Positions 8,694 through 16,697 of a stretch of DNA of 64,000 nt are shown here, in pieces. Made by a program: the position numbers and the translations under genes. The number at the start of each line of letters is the position of its first letter. The stretch's first letter is position 1. The notes beneath the pieces were generated by a model, which saw only the letters and a program-made list of their open reading frames with translations, was not told the DNA's origin and searched no databases. This DNA is from Sporosarcina sp. FSL K6-1522 (lineage in GTDB: Bacteria; Bacillota; Bacilli; Bacillales_A; Planococcaceae), in contig NZ_CP152019.1 in assembly GCF_038622445.1 (NCBI RefSeq), forward strand, positions 3,074,501 through 3,138,500, given 5' to 3'.

Positions 8694-9602
8694 TTAATGA
8701 AACACGATTGTTTTGTTGCCTTCCACGATAATCCGGTTTTCAAGATGCCATTTCACAGCCTTCGCGAGAACACGTCGCTCGATTTGACGACCGATTTTTT
8801 TCAAATCAATCACATCGTCACGATGGTCCACTCGCTCCACATCCTGTTCGATAATCGGCCCCTCATCAAGATCATTTGTAACATAATGAGATGTGGCTCC
8901 TATCAATTTCACGCCACGAGCAAACGCGCGCTCATACGGCCCTGCCCCTATAAACGCCGGCAAGAAAGAGTGGTGGATATTAATAATACGATTCTCAAAA
9001 TGACTGACAAAATCAGGCGTCAAGATTTGCATATAGCGCGCAAGAATCAGCAAATCAACGTTGTACGCCTCCATCAAGCGGATTTGTTCAGCTTCGACTT
9101 GTTTTCGAATGTCTTTATTGGCCGGAATATAATGAAAAGGAATCCCTAAAGACTCAACCATGTGCCGCGCGCCCTCATGATTACTAATGACAACTACAAT
9201 ATCCGTATCCAAATCGCCATTTTGCCATTCCCACAACAGTTCCATCAAACAATGCGGTTCTTTGGACACGAATATAGCCGAACGTTTCCGTTCATTCCCA
9301 TAGGCAAAATGGTAATCCATCGAATGCGTAGCAGCAATTCCCTCAAAATCTTTTTCAATCCGCGACGACTTTTCCAATAGATTCTCACAATGAAACTCGA
9401 TCCGGATAAAAAAGATGCCATTCTCCGGATCACTAGAATACTGGCTCGATTCAATAATATTTGAATCGTGATTATGTAAAAATGTCGATAAAACCGATAC
9501 AATCCCTGGTTTATCTGGACATTTTACTAGCAGTCGCCCCTGATTTTCAAGTCGCTTATTTTGTTGTCTCGATTTCATATCGACCTTTACTTCAATGGTC
9601 AT
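8694..9602 (-). CDS. purU: Formyltetrahydrofolate deformylase
   Basis: 302 residues. An N-terminal ACT-type regulatory region (about 20-100; LLVKCPDKPGIVSVLS) is followed by a formyltransferase-fold catalytic domain. Key motifs are NIHHSFLPAFIGAGPYERAF and GATSHYVTNDLDEGPII, which hold the catalytic Asn-His-Asp set. It hydrolyses 10-formyl-THF to formate and THF, balancing one-carbon pools and supplying formate for purine synthesis. It is monocistronic with a terminator downstream. The frame uses an ATG preceded by GGGGAT. Confidence 0.92.
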   Translation of the reverse strand: MTIEVKVDMKSRQQNKRLENQGRLLVKCPDKPGIVSVLSTFLHNHDSNIIESSQYSSDPENGIFFIRIEFHCENLLEKSSRIEKDFEGIAATHSMDYHFAYGNERKRSAIFVSKEPHCLMELLWEWQNGDLDTDIVVVISNHEGARHMVESLGIPFHYIPANKDIRKQVEAEQIRLMEAYNVDLLILARYMQILTPDFVSHFENRIINIHHSFLPAFIGAGPYERAFARGVKLIGATSHYVTNDLDEGPIIEQDVERVDHRDDVIDLKKIGRQIERRVLAKAVKWHLENRIIVEGNKTIVFH

Positions 9603-9683
9603 TTGTGAACATCCCCTATTCGTATGGATAATAACTTTCCATTATGCCCTATACTAAATATTTTCTCAATGAATACCTCTATA

Positions 9684-10292
9684 TTAAGTACGATAATAAG
9701 GAATTAACCTTTTCTTATAAAAGAATGCAATACCATTGAGCAAGCCAACAGGAAGTTTCTTTGGAAACCAGCGCTTACAATAAAATTGGTTATAGGCTCT
9801 TTTCAGGTTCCCCCATTGACTACAATCTTTCGTTTGTCTAAAACGTGCGACATCAATGATTCTTATCGTCCCGTTCGGTGTGATGAAAATATTCCGTAAG
9901 TGAATATCAGAAGGATTTAATCCCTGATTTGAAGCTAACGCAAGTGCATAATCAATTTCTTTTAGATGCGCAGACGTTATAACTGTTCCGCGGGCCATAC
10001 ATTCAAAAAGCGTAAGACCTTCGATGTATTCCATAACAATGTAATTCAATCCAACTTCATAAACAGACGGATAATAGGAAATCCCTTGAAGTTTTTTATA
10101 AATTTCAGCCTCTTCTTTCGCAAGGTGGGAGAATGCAGGAAAAAATACTTTAATGACTTTATTAGATGCGTGTATTCTAAAAACGAATGCACTTCTTCCA
10201 GTCCCAATAAGCGTTAAAGAATCATCGTGGCTAATTAGATGATTATTCTTATGAATAATAACTGTTTTTGACAGTGCTTGATACGTATTCAA
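9684..10292 (-). CDS. YrzF-like serine/threonine protein kinase-fold protein
   Basis: I place the start at a TTG (10292), 6 bases after GGGAGGG; 202 residues. A short protein-kinase fold is visible: glycine loop GTGRSAFVF (about 30-38), ATP lysine K48 in VIKVFF, hinge IVMEYIEG, catalytic loop NPSDIHLRNIF with Asp and Asn, and IIDVARF in the place of DFG. The length fits the small YrzF/YrzF-like putative kinases of Bacillus, which lack the C-lobe extension. Substrate unknown. Upstream lie a Mn2+ riboswitch, its terminator and a second terminator stem, so expression is probably manganese-controlled. Confidence 0.75.
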   Translation of the reverse strand: MNTYQALSKTVIIHKNNHLISHDDSLTLIGTGRSAFVFRIHASNKVIKVFFPAFSHLAKEEAEIYKKLQGISYYPSVYEVGLNYIVMEYIEGLTLFECMARGTVITSAHLKEIDYALALASNQGLNPSDIHLRNIFITPNGTIRIIDVARFRQTKDCSQWGNLKRAYNQFYCKRWFPKKLPVGLLNGIAFFYKKRLIPYYRT

Positions 10293-10314
10293 TATAAACC
10301 CTCCCATTCATTTT

Positions 10315-10354
10315 AAGCAATAAAAAAAGACCGTATAACCATTACTTGGTCATA
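10315..10354 (-). terminator. Second terminator-like stem upstream of the kinase gene
   Basis: On the minus strand GTATGACCA and TGGTTATAC pair around AGTAA and are followed by GGTC and seven T. It lies between the riboswitch terminator and the kinase ribosome site. Confidence 0.55.
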
Positions 10355-10357
10355 CCG

Positions 10358-10400
10358 CCTCTAAAAAATAAAAAAGGCCTCACCAAATAATTGGTAAGGT
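10358..10400 (-). terminator. Riboswitch expression-platform terminator
   Basis: On the minus strand an arm containing GACCTTACCAA pairs with TTGGTGAGGCC and is followed by TTTTTTATTTTTT. The 5' arm contains the GACCTTACC that closes the Mn2+ aptamer, so aptamer and terminator exclude each other. Confidence 0.7.
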
Positions 10401-10492
10401 CTCGCAAACAACGATCGTTGCCAGCTATGCCGAGGATTTACATCCTGTATTGACGACATTTGCTGTATAGCTACTCCCCTTAGTGGAAGTTA
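10388..10492 (-). promoter_or_regulatory. yybP-ykoY manganese riboswitch
   Basis: Read on the minus strand, the 5' part has ACTAAGGGGAGTAGC, the middle has GTCGTCAATACAGG, then ATCCTCGGC, and the 3' part has GCGAGACCTTACC. These are the conserved blocks of the yybP-ykoY aptamer, including the GGGGAGTAGC loop and the closing GAGACCTT. The family binds Mn2+ and normally controls Mn2+ exporters such as MntP, TerC or P-type ATPases. Here the next gene downstream is a kinase-fold gene. Stabilising the aptamer would withhold the terminator's 5' arm, predicting expression at high Mn2+. Confidence 0.85.
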
Positions 10493-10542
10493 ATTATTTT
10501 AAGTTGTAGGATTATTATACGTGTTATGGACTTAAGAGGCAA

Positions 10543-11115
10543 TTATTTCGGATTGTTTTTCGTTAAAATAAAATCGAGATCCTCTTTTATGAGCGCGTAC
10601 ATATATAAATCATCGAATTTACCACAAGTAAATTCATAATGCCTCAATAACCCTTCTCTTTTAAAGCCTTGCTTTTCCACCAATTTTTGCGACGCTAGAT
10701 TAGCAGGTTCAATTAAAGCCTCTACTCTTTCTAACTGAAAATGCTGGTAACCATACTTCACAACTGCTTCTAATGCTTCGTTGGCTATCCCTTTTCCCCA
10801 GTAAGCTTTACTTAATTCATATCCAACTTCAGCCCGATAATGTTTGCGAAGCCTATTAAGAAAACCACAACTTCCTATAACCTTGCCGGAATTTTTTAGC
10901 GTGATTCCCCATCTAATGCCCGTACCTTCGTCGTATATGGATTTATACCACCTAATTTCATCCCATACTTCTTTTACTGTTTGGAAAGGTTCTAACCCCA
11001 TAGGTTTCACAACATCTTTATCAGATAAATAGCAAAGCATATCATTAGCATCCGCCGCTGTTACTTCCCGCAAAATTAATCTTGTTGTTTCAATAATAGG
11101 AAATTCTTTGCTCAC
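10543..11115 (-). CDS. RimJ/RimL-type GNAT N-acetyltransferase
   Basis: About 190 residues. The opening ETTRLILREVTAADA and the acetyl-CoA loop region LSKAYWGKGIANEAL, with C-terminal NLASQKLVEKQGFKREG, are typical of RimJ/RimL/YdaF acetyltransferases. The GTG at 11115 has GGGAG 7 bases upstream; an in-frame ATG at 11136 is the alternative start. It follows a LysE exporter by less than 30 bases on the same strand, so the two are probably cotranscribed. The acceptor (amino acid, peptide or drug) is unknown. Confidence 0.82.
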   Translation of the reverse strand: MSKEFPIIETTRLILREVTAADANDMLCYLSDKDVVKPMGLEPFQTVKEVWDEIRWYKSIYDEGTGIRWGITLKNSGKVIGSCGFLNRLRKHYRAEVGYELSKAYWGKGIANEALEAVVKYGYQHFQLERVEALIEPANLASQKLVEKQGFKREGLLRHYEFTCGKFDDLYMYALIKEDLDFILTKNNPK

Positions 11116-11142
11116 GGACTCTCTCCCTTTCCCCATATCTCC

Positions 11143-11769
11143 CTACCGGCTTTGCATCGCCACTTTCAATCCAATACTAATATAAACTGCTCCAACAATT
11201 TTACCACTCCAACGATTTATCCAAGCGATACGCTTCACAAAGCGCCCAACTAGACCAATACTCATGGCAAATAATGTCGTATAAATCACACTCATCATTA
11301 CAAAAATGATACCTAAAATTAAAAATTGAAGTATCGTTGAGCCTTGCGCGGGCTGAACAAACTGTGGTAAAAAGGCCAGAAAAAACAATGCCGTTTTCGG
11401 ATTAAGCACTTCCACTACAATAGCCTGCCGATAGGCATTCATATTCGTCACAGGAGACACCTTTGGCATTTGAGGATCTGAAGGCTTTTCTAAAATCGCA
11501 CGAATGCCCAGATAAACCAAATAGGCCACACCTGCATACTTCACAACATTAAAAGCAAGCGCAGACGTCATTAAAATCGCCGAAAGTCCGGCCGCTGCAC
11601 ATAATGTGTGGATCAAATCGCCCGTTGCAATGCCAAGCCCTGTCATAATACCCGCTTTCCGTCCACTCTGCGCCGTCCGCGTTGCAATTAATAGAACAGC
11701 CGGTCCTGGCATCACAAATAAACCCAATACAATAACGACAAACGCACTCAAAGTCGCGAACGTAAACAT
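11143..11769 (-). CDS. LysE/RhtB family amino-acid exporter
   Basis: 208 residues from an ATG at 11769 with GAGGGGG 7 bases upstream. Typical LysE/RhtB features are the N-terminal MPGPAVLLIATRTAQSGRKAG motif, about six membrane helices and the central NPKTALFFLAFLPQF motif. It exports amino acids or their derivatives across the cytoplasmic membrane. The following GNAT gene might modify the same class of molecule (inference). Confidence 0.88.
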   Translation of the reverse strand: MFTFATLSAFVVIVLGLFVMPGPAVLLIATRTAQSGRKAGIMTGLGIATGDLIHTLCAAAGLSAILMTSALAFNVVKYAGVAYLVYLGIRAILEKPSDPQMPKVSPVTNMNAYRQAIVVEVLNPKTALFFLAFLPQFVQPAQGSTILQFLILGIIFVMMSVIYTTLFAMSIGLVGRFVKRIAWINRWSGKIVGAVYISIGLKVAMQSR

Positions 11770-11863
11770 CTCATTTCCCCCTCTAACCACTTCTTTTTTC
11801 TATAATACGTCAACTTCACCACGGCATATATGCATTTACAAAACGCGACATATCCACTACTTG

Positions 11864-12397
11864 TTAGTTTTGGCGTTGCACCTGATAATGCAACTGTACA
11901 AACTGCCCAAACCGTTTTGTCTCCTGCAAAGTTAAAGCGATTTGTGGATTTTTTTCTTTAAACAAAGGAATGCCCGTACCTAAAATATGCGGCGTAACCG
12001 TAATGATATATTCGTCGATTAAGTCCTCTTTTATAAAAGCATCTAATATACCTGCCCCACCTACCATCCAGATGTTCGAGCCTTCCTGCGCTTTCAATTT
12101 TTTCACAAATGCCACAACATCCCCATTGACAAATTCTACATTGTCCGTTGAACCTTGTTCCAAGGTAGTAAAGACATAGCATTTTTTATCAGGATATGGA
12201 AAGGTTTCGGTTTGCTCCATGACATAATCATACGTCCGTTTGCCCATAATTGTGGTGTCAATGGTTTCATACATCTCTGAATAACCATTGTCACCTTCCT
12301 CCTTGGTATCATATAACCATTGCAAACCATCATCTTCTTTAGCAATAAAGCCGTCCAAACTCGTTGCAATAAATAAAAGTATTTTACGTGACATCAT
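11864..12397 (-). CDS. Dihydrofolate reductase-like protein (RibD C-terminal family)
   Basis: 177 residues. IATSLDGFIAKEDDGLQWL and MGKRTYDYV at the N-terminal side, and IWMVGGAGILDAF plus LIDEYIITVTPHILGTGIPLF at the C-terminal side, define the DHFR/RibD-C fold of the YyaP/YwjB type. NADPH-dependent reduction is the family chemistry, but the natural substrate is not known. AGGAGG lies 6 bases before the first of two adjacent ATGs. Single gene. Confidence 0.88.
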   Translation of the reverse strand: MMSRKILLFIATSLDGFIAKEDDGLQWLYDTKEEGDNGYSEMYETIDTTIMGKRTYDYVMEQTETFPYPDKKCYVFTTLEQGSTDNVEFVNGDVVAFVKKLKAQEGSNIWMVGGAGILDAFIKEDLIDEYIITVTPHILGTGIPLFKEKNPQIALTLQETKRFGQFVQLHYQVQRQN

Positions 12398-12546
12398 TGA
12401 TTTCCTCCTAATTGAATAACATTCTCTATATTGAGTTTACATGAATGGATAAAAATCAACACGTAGAACCTGTTCGTCTTCCCTAAAAATACTATATCAA
12501 GCCATCAGTATGCTACAATCAAGAAAATCATAATGAGGTGAATGCG

Positions 12547-12819
12547 ATGTGCCGAAATATAAAAACGCTTTACAACTTTTCCCCACCAGCGACCGACGAC
12601 GAAATCCATGCCGCTGCGCTTCAATATGTACGTAAAGTGTCCGGCTTCAACAAACCGTCAAAGATCAATGAGGACGCTTTTCATCAGGCCATTGAGGAAA
12701 TCGCTAATGCTACACAACAGCTTTTCAACGAACTCGTTACAAATGCCGAGCCCCGTAATCGAGAAATTGAAGCGGAGCGAGCCCGAGCTCGTGCTGCGAA
12801 AAGATTTGGAACGGAGTGA
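12547..12819 (+). CDS. DUF2277 family protein
   Basis: 90 residues from an ATG at 12547, 6 bases after GAGGTG. The invariant opening MCRNIKTLYNF and the helical middle ALQYVRKVSGFNKPS match DUF2277, a small conserved family of unknown function found in bacteria and some eukaryotes. The C-terminus is strongly charged (EAERARARAAKRF). Single gene ending before a long hairpin. Confidence 0.85.
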   Translation: MCRNIKTLYNFSPPATDDEIHAAALQYVRKVSGFNKPSKINEDAFHQAIEEIANATQQLFNELVTNAEPRNREIEAERARARAAKRFGTE

Positions 12820-12865
12820 AATAGAGCAGTTTTTAAGGGGTTAAATAACTGTGTTCGACCACAAA

Positions 12866-12913
12866 GTTAACAAACTGTAAAGCTTGATGCAACAAGTTTT
12901 ACGGTTTGTTAAC
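12866..12913. terminator. Long hairpin between convergent genes
   Basis: Sixteen-base arms (12866-12881, 12898-12913; GTTAACAAAC core) pair with a single G-T. It separates the convergent DUF2277 and GNAT genes. The T-tract is weak on the plus side; on the minus side a T-rich run lies in front of the stem rather than after it. Confidence 0.5.
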
Positions 12914-12924
12914 ACATAAAAACT

Positions 12925-13437
12925 TTAAATCTTACGACAATATCTTAATGAAATATAGCTTTCTCCATCAACTTTTCCATCCCCCTCACATTCATGATTA
13001 AAAATAAATCCTTTTGCCTCATAAAAAGGAATGCCCTTCATGTTTCCTTTCGCAACAGAAACCCATTGCTCCTTTGCATGAAACGCTTCCTTTTGTTGCT
13101 TTGTAATAGCATCTAATACCCTTGTACCAATCCCTTCGTTACGTCTAGCTGGATTTAAATACAACACAAAAACCTCTCCGGATGTATCATCGACCATACC
13201 ACCTCCACCAGCCCCAATCACTTCATTCTCTTCTACTGCAATAAAATATCCTCCCCATTTCTTACTCGTTTCTGTAACCTCTTTTAGTATCCTTTCATGA
13301 CTATAGAACTCTTTAATTATTCCTTCGATGTACATTTCAGAATATGTCTCGCTGTAGGTTGCCCAATAACCATCCCTACACACTTTCGCTATCCCTTCAA
13401 CATGATTAGGATTCGCTTTTATAATATGTATCATCAT
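12925..13437 (-). CDS. GNAT family N-acetyltransferase
   Basis: About 170 residues. I start at the ATG pair ending at 13437, since AAGGAGAG lies just upstream; the open frame runs a further 60 codons without family resemblance or ribosome site. GNAT motifs are EVFVLYLNPARRNEGIGTRVL for the acetyl-CoA loop and a C-terminal GIPFYEAKGF. The substrate is unknown. The 180 bases of in-frame sequence upstream (13438-13617) may be fortuitous or a remnant. Confidence 0.85.
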   Translation of the reverse strand: MMIHIIKANPNHVEGIAKVCRDGYWATYSETYSEMYIEGIIKEFYSHERILKEVTETSKKWGGYFIAVEENEVIGAGGGGMVDDTSGEVFVLYLNPARRNEGIGTRVLDAITKQQKEAFHAKEQWVSVAKGNMKGIPFYEAKGFIFNHECEGDGKVDGESYISLRYCRKI

Positions 13438-13691
13438 GCACTCTCCTTCCGAACAATTTATCACTACTGATGAATCAAACTGCTCTTCATGGATCACACC
13501 GTACTGATTTTTCTCCCTCTTCCACATACTAGCATCACGCCACTTTAGACGTGTAGTGGAAATCCAGCTACTTGTGGCAAGCATGTTATTGTCGGGTTTC
13601 CAGTCATCTTGATCCACCTACTAAAATAAAACATAGAAAACCCTCAATAGACAATCTCCTATTATTCCATAATCCCTGTTAGTGCAACTGA

Positions 13692-13985
13692 TTATTGTAT
13701 AACCCTCTCAAAATGTTCGACTGTTGGAAACGGATCATAAAACTTATGTAATTTCTTTTTCCATTCTTGATACTCGTCGGATTGTCTAAATCCAATTGTA
13801 TGGTCTTCTAATGTTTCCCACTGCACCAACAGTAAATACTTTCCTTCGACTTCCATACAACGCTGTAATTGGTGAGATATGTAGCCTTTCATTGTAGCAA
13901 TAATCTCCGATGCCTCACGAAATGCTTCTTCATATTCTCCTTCCATACCTTCCTTAACTTGTAGCATAACAGCTTCTAATACCAT
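13692..13985 (-). CDS. Antibiotic biosynthesis monooxygenase (ABM) domain protein
   Basis: 97 residues with the dimeric alpha/beta-barrel pattern: MVLEAVMLQVKEGMEGEYEEAF, then MKGYISHQLQRC, LLLVQWETLEDHTIGF and a C-terminal FYDPFP. Family members include quinol monooxygenases and small haem-degrading or stress proteins. No catalytic residues diagnostic of one activity are visible. Start ATG is preceded by AGGGGGA. Confidence 0.82.
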   Translation of the reverse strand: MVLEAVMLQVKEGMEGEYEEAFREASEIIATMKGYISHQLQRCMEVEGKYLLLVQWETLEDHTIGFRQSDEYQEWKKKLHKFYDPFPTVEHFERVIQ

Positions 13986-14093
13986 TTCATTTCCCCCTAT
14001 TCAAAAGTAGAACTTTACTAATTTCCAGCGAAATCCACCGAACTGTCTGTTAGTTGAATAACTTTTTGTTTAAACACCGTGCGTGTCCAGTGT

Positions 14094-14510
14094 TCAGCCT
14101 TGTGGCATTTTACTCATATCCATATACAACACGTTCCAACGATGTCCATCCGGATCAGCAAAAAGGCAGCCGTACATCCATCCATCCCGTTCCTCTGACT
14201 TACTTAATACGGTGCCGCCACTACCTTCGACTTTCAATGCAATCTCGTCTACTTCATCTTTAGAATTCGCTCCTAAAGAAAATAGCACTTCAGTACCTTG
14301 TTGCGAATCCGCAATAGCATTTTTCGTGAAACCACGGAACGTAGATTCTGGAAATAGCATTATTACAATCTGATTGTCACCGACGAAAAAACTGCATGAA
14401 CCATCTTGGCTAAAATACTGTTCATTTAATCGAAATCCAAGCTGTAGATAAAATGCTTTTGCCCTTTCTGGTTCTCGTACCGGTAGGTTTAACCATAAAT
14501 CTCTCGCCAA
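14094..14510 (-). CDS. VOC superfamily (glyoxalase/bleomycin-resistance) protein
   Basis: A TTG at 14510, 9 bases after AGGAGG, gives 138 residues beginning MARDLWLNLPVRE, the usual opening of this subfamily; the open frame itself extends to 14549. The VOC repeats are visible: KAFYLQLGFRLNE in the first half, VDEIALKVEGSGGTV and DPDGHRWNVLYMD in the second. Metal ligands are partly replaced, so the exact role (dioxygenase, epimerase or drug-binding) is open. A second VOC gene lies upstream on the same strand. Confidence 0.83.
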   Translation of the reverse strand: MARDLWLNLPVREPERAKAFYLQLGFRLNEQYFSQDGSCSFFVGDNQIVIMLFPESTFRGFTKNAIADSQQGTEVLFSLGANSKDEVDEIALKVEGSGGTVLSKSEERDGWMYGCLFADPDGHRWNVLYMDMSKMPQG

Positions 14511-14606
14511 ATTTAACTTCCTCCTTAACTTTAAAAATGTCTTACTCACTAATTCAATAATTGTTAGGATCTTTGCTGCTTGGTAACAACAAATGATTAC
14601 AATCCG

Positions 14607-14954
14607 CTATTTCTCCCAAAGCTCGACCAGTCGCCCCTCGGGATCTTTAATCCAAATAAACTTCCCAAATTCACTAACCTCTTTTTGCTTTTCAAGAGGC
14701 ACCCCAATATGTTCAAGATGCTTAATGGTCTCATTTAGATCATGTACTTGGAAATTTAGCATCACTTGTTGGTCTGTTGGAAAATAGCTGTCATTCTCGG
14801 TAAAGAAAGAAAAGATTGTCTCGTTTCCTAATTGAGGTTTAATCACAGCTCCATTCCAATTTTCGATTTCAATCTTCAACACTTCACTGTACCATTTTTT
14901 TATTACATCAAGATTGTTAGTTCTCCAAAATATCCCTCCGAAACCTTTTATCAT
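14607..14954 (-). CDS. VOC superfamily (glyoxalase-like) protein
   Basis: 115 residues. A first half with WRTNNLDVIKKWYSEVL and a second half with VMLNFQVHDLNETIKHLE and IKDPEGRLVELWE give the paired beta-alpha-beta-beta-beta modules of VOC proteins. The C-terminal glutamate of VELWE fits the usual metal ligand. It lies about 100 bases upstream of the other VOC gene; they may be cotranscribed. Substrate unknown. Confidence 0.83.
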   Translation of the reverse strand: MIKGFGGIFWRTNNLDVIKKWYSEVLKIEIENWNGAVIKPQLGNETIFSFFTENDSYFPTDQQVMLNFQVHDLNETIKHLEHIGVPLEKQKEVSEFGKFIWIKDPEGRLVELWEK

Positions 14955-15181
14955 CGTACCTAACTCCTATCTATCTTTAAATTTCTAGTTTTTGGGTGTA
15001 ATGTTAAGTTCCTTCTTCAACTAGTATGCCCCATTAGTTGAAGAACTATTTTTTATCACAGCGACATAAAAAAGACCTTCAATAGACAATCTCCTCTTGT
15101 TTAACTGACGCAATCGATTGCAGTATAAAGTTCCTACAAGCGAAGCCCCAACGCATCAATAATTAGCCATAACTCCCATAC

Positions 15182-15507
15182 CTAATAACACCAATCATTA
15201 ATAAAAGCACTAATGCATATCGTTCCGAATGATGCTAAAACATTAAGGATTTTATTTGCTTTTGTACTAAACAGCTTACAAAACACAAAATAAACTGCAA
15301 CTCCAATAATTCCACCTAAAATTGCATTTTAAAGATTATAATCCGTGTTAATACAAATAAATATACGACCAATAAACCAGCAGTTATTTTACCTTGATTA
15401 CTTTTCATTTTCCCCCATATAAATGCTCTATTGCTATTTAATAATCTAATGTAAACCTCTACATCCTTTGCAAATTCAATAACCTGTTCCATAACGTTGA
15501 ACACCAC
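15182..15507 (-). pseudogene. Small membrane protein gene with a frameshift
   Basis: The first frame gives 63 residues ending ...TRIIIFKMQF. A one-base shift at the AAAA run near 15333-15336 lets the reading continue as NAILGGIIGVAVYFVFCK ... INDWCY and stop at 15182. Together this is a protein of just over 100 residues with about three membrane helices. The continuation keeps membrane-protein composition, so the break looks like a real or sequencing indel. I do not recognise the family. Confidence 0.45.
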
Positions 15508-15555
15508 TCTTCGGTCAACCTACTTCTTCACTCAAAAGAGTTGTACCCGTTTCGT

Positions 15556-15654
15556 ATTTCAATCCACACACTCATATAGAGTGCAACTCGGTTGGTGAGG
15601 CGCTAATTAAGGCATTGGAGGAATTTCAATCCACGTACTCGCAAGGAGTACGAC
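15556..15654 (-). CRISPR. Orphan minimal type I-C CRISPR array (two repeats, one spacer)
   Basis: Two 32-nt repeats (15556-15587 and 15623-15654) flank a 35-nt spacer. Read on the minus strand each ends with GTGGATTGAAAT and begins GTCG/GTTG, which is the type I-C (Dvulg) repeat form. The inner palindrome is kept in both although the bases differ (GTACTC/GAGTAC against GCACTC/GAGTGT). No cas gene is present within the window. Likely a decayed or isolated remnant. Confidence 0.75.
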
Positions 15655-15887
15655 TGCGAAATAGTGATAAAAATATAATTCATTCCAAAAAAATTATCAC
15701 TTTTCAACTTACTAATTACTTTTTCTTCCAACTAACACTTACTTAACCCGATTTTAATGAGTATTTCACACAAATTTAGTGCGAATCCCCCGGGGTTTTC
15801 ATGTGCACTACAGGTTCACCCCTATATATGCAGTGACGATGCTTATCTACTATTTTTCCTTCTCGAATTCGACTTGCATAAAACCAC

Positions 15888-16583
15888 TCAACAGCGTACT
15901 TTCCCTACAATCTCCATCAGATCCATCAACTCACGAATCTCATACGTCGGTTTACTGCCTAACAGATTATCCTTTCCTTGGGGATTAAACCAGCAAGTAT
16001 CAATGCCGTAATCGATACCCCCTTGCATATCAGAAGTCAACGAATCGCCGACCATCAACACTTTCGCTTTGTCTGTAATACCTAGTTTTGCAAAGGCATA
16101 ATCAAAAATGCCCTTATCTGGCTTCTGGGAGCCTACTTCTTCGGATATAATGATATGCTCAAAAGTATAGCGAAGAGGCGAATTGCCAATTCTCGCTTGC
16201 TGCACAGCCGTAAAGCCATTTGTAATAATGGCTAACCGATAGTCAGCAAGTTTCTCACATAATTCTACGGCTCCCTCGATCAGATGTGTCTGCTGACCTA
16301 GATAGCCTAGATATACATTACTAAATGCTTCTGCATCGATATCTAACTTATGTACAAGGAATAATCGTCTAAATCGCTCTACTGCTAATTCCGATATCGT
16401 AACAAGACCTTTCTCCAAATCCTCCCATAAGCCTTTACTAAGCTCTTTATAGCTAGCTCGATAATCAGCCAATCCTGTTGGTAAGCCAAATTCTACAAAA
16501 GCATTATGCAATGCCGCCTTTTCTGTCAATCCAAAATCGAGCAATGTATCATCTACATCAAAAAATATCACTTCGTAATCCAT
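15888..16583 (-). CDS. HAD-superfamily phosphatase, YjjG/YfnB type
   Basis: 231 residues from an ATG at 16583 with GGAGG 7 bases upstream. HAD motifs: I FFDVDDTLLDF, II IITNGFTAVQQARI, III SQKPDKGIFDYA and IV VLMVGDSLTSDMQGG. Length and motif spacing match the YjjG/YfnB (TIGR02254) group, pyrimidine nucleoside 5'-phosphatases that clear non-canonical nucleotides. The specific substrate is inferred from family. Confidence 0.88.
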   Translation of the reverse strand: MDYEVIFFDVDDTLLDFGLTEKAALHNAFVEFGLPTGLADYRASYKELSKGLWEDLEKGLVTISELAVERFRRLFLVHKLDIDAEAFSNVYLGYLGQQTHLIEGAVELCEKLADYRLAIITNGFTAVQQARIGNSPLRYTFEHIIISEEVGSQKPDKGIFDYAFAKLGITDKAKVLMVGDSLTSDMQGGIDYGIDTCWFNPQGKDNLLGSKPTYEIRELMDLMEIVGKVRC

Positions 16584-16697
16584 ACATCTACCTCCGTTCA
16601 TTCTTTTAGCTTGCTATCAAAACGTTCTACTCTCTTTTCACTGCCTCACCAACCACTTCGTCAATCGGTGCCATAAAGCCTATATATATATTTCTCT

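Noticed and set aside
13438-13617. Sixty in-frame codons upstream of the GNAT gene, giving a possible 230-residue protein
   Set aside because: No family resemblance and no ribosome site, whereas AAGGAG precedes the ATG at 13437, which starts exactly at the GNAT domain.
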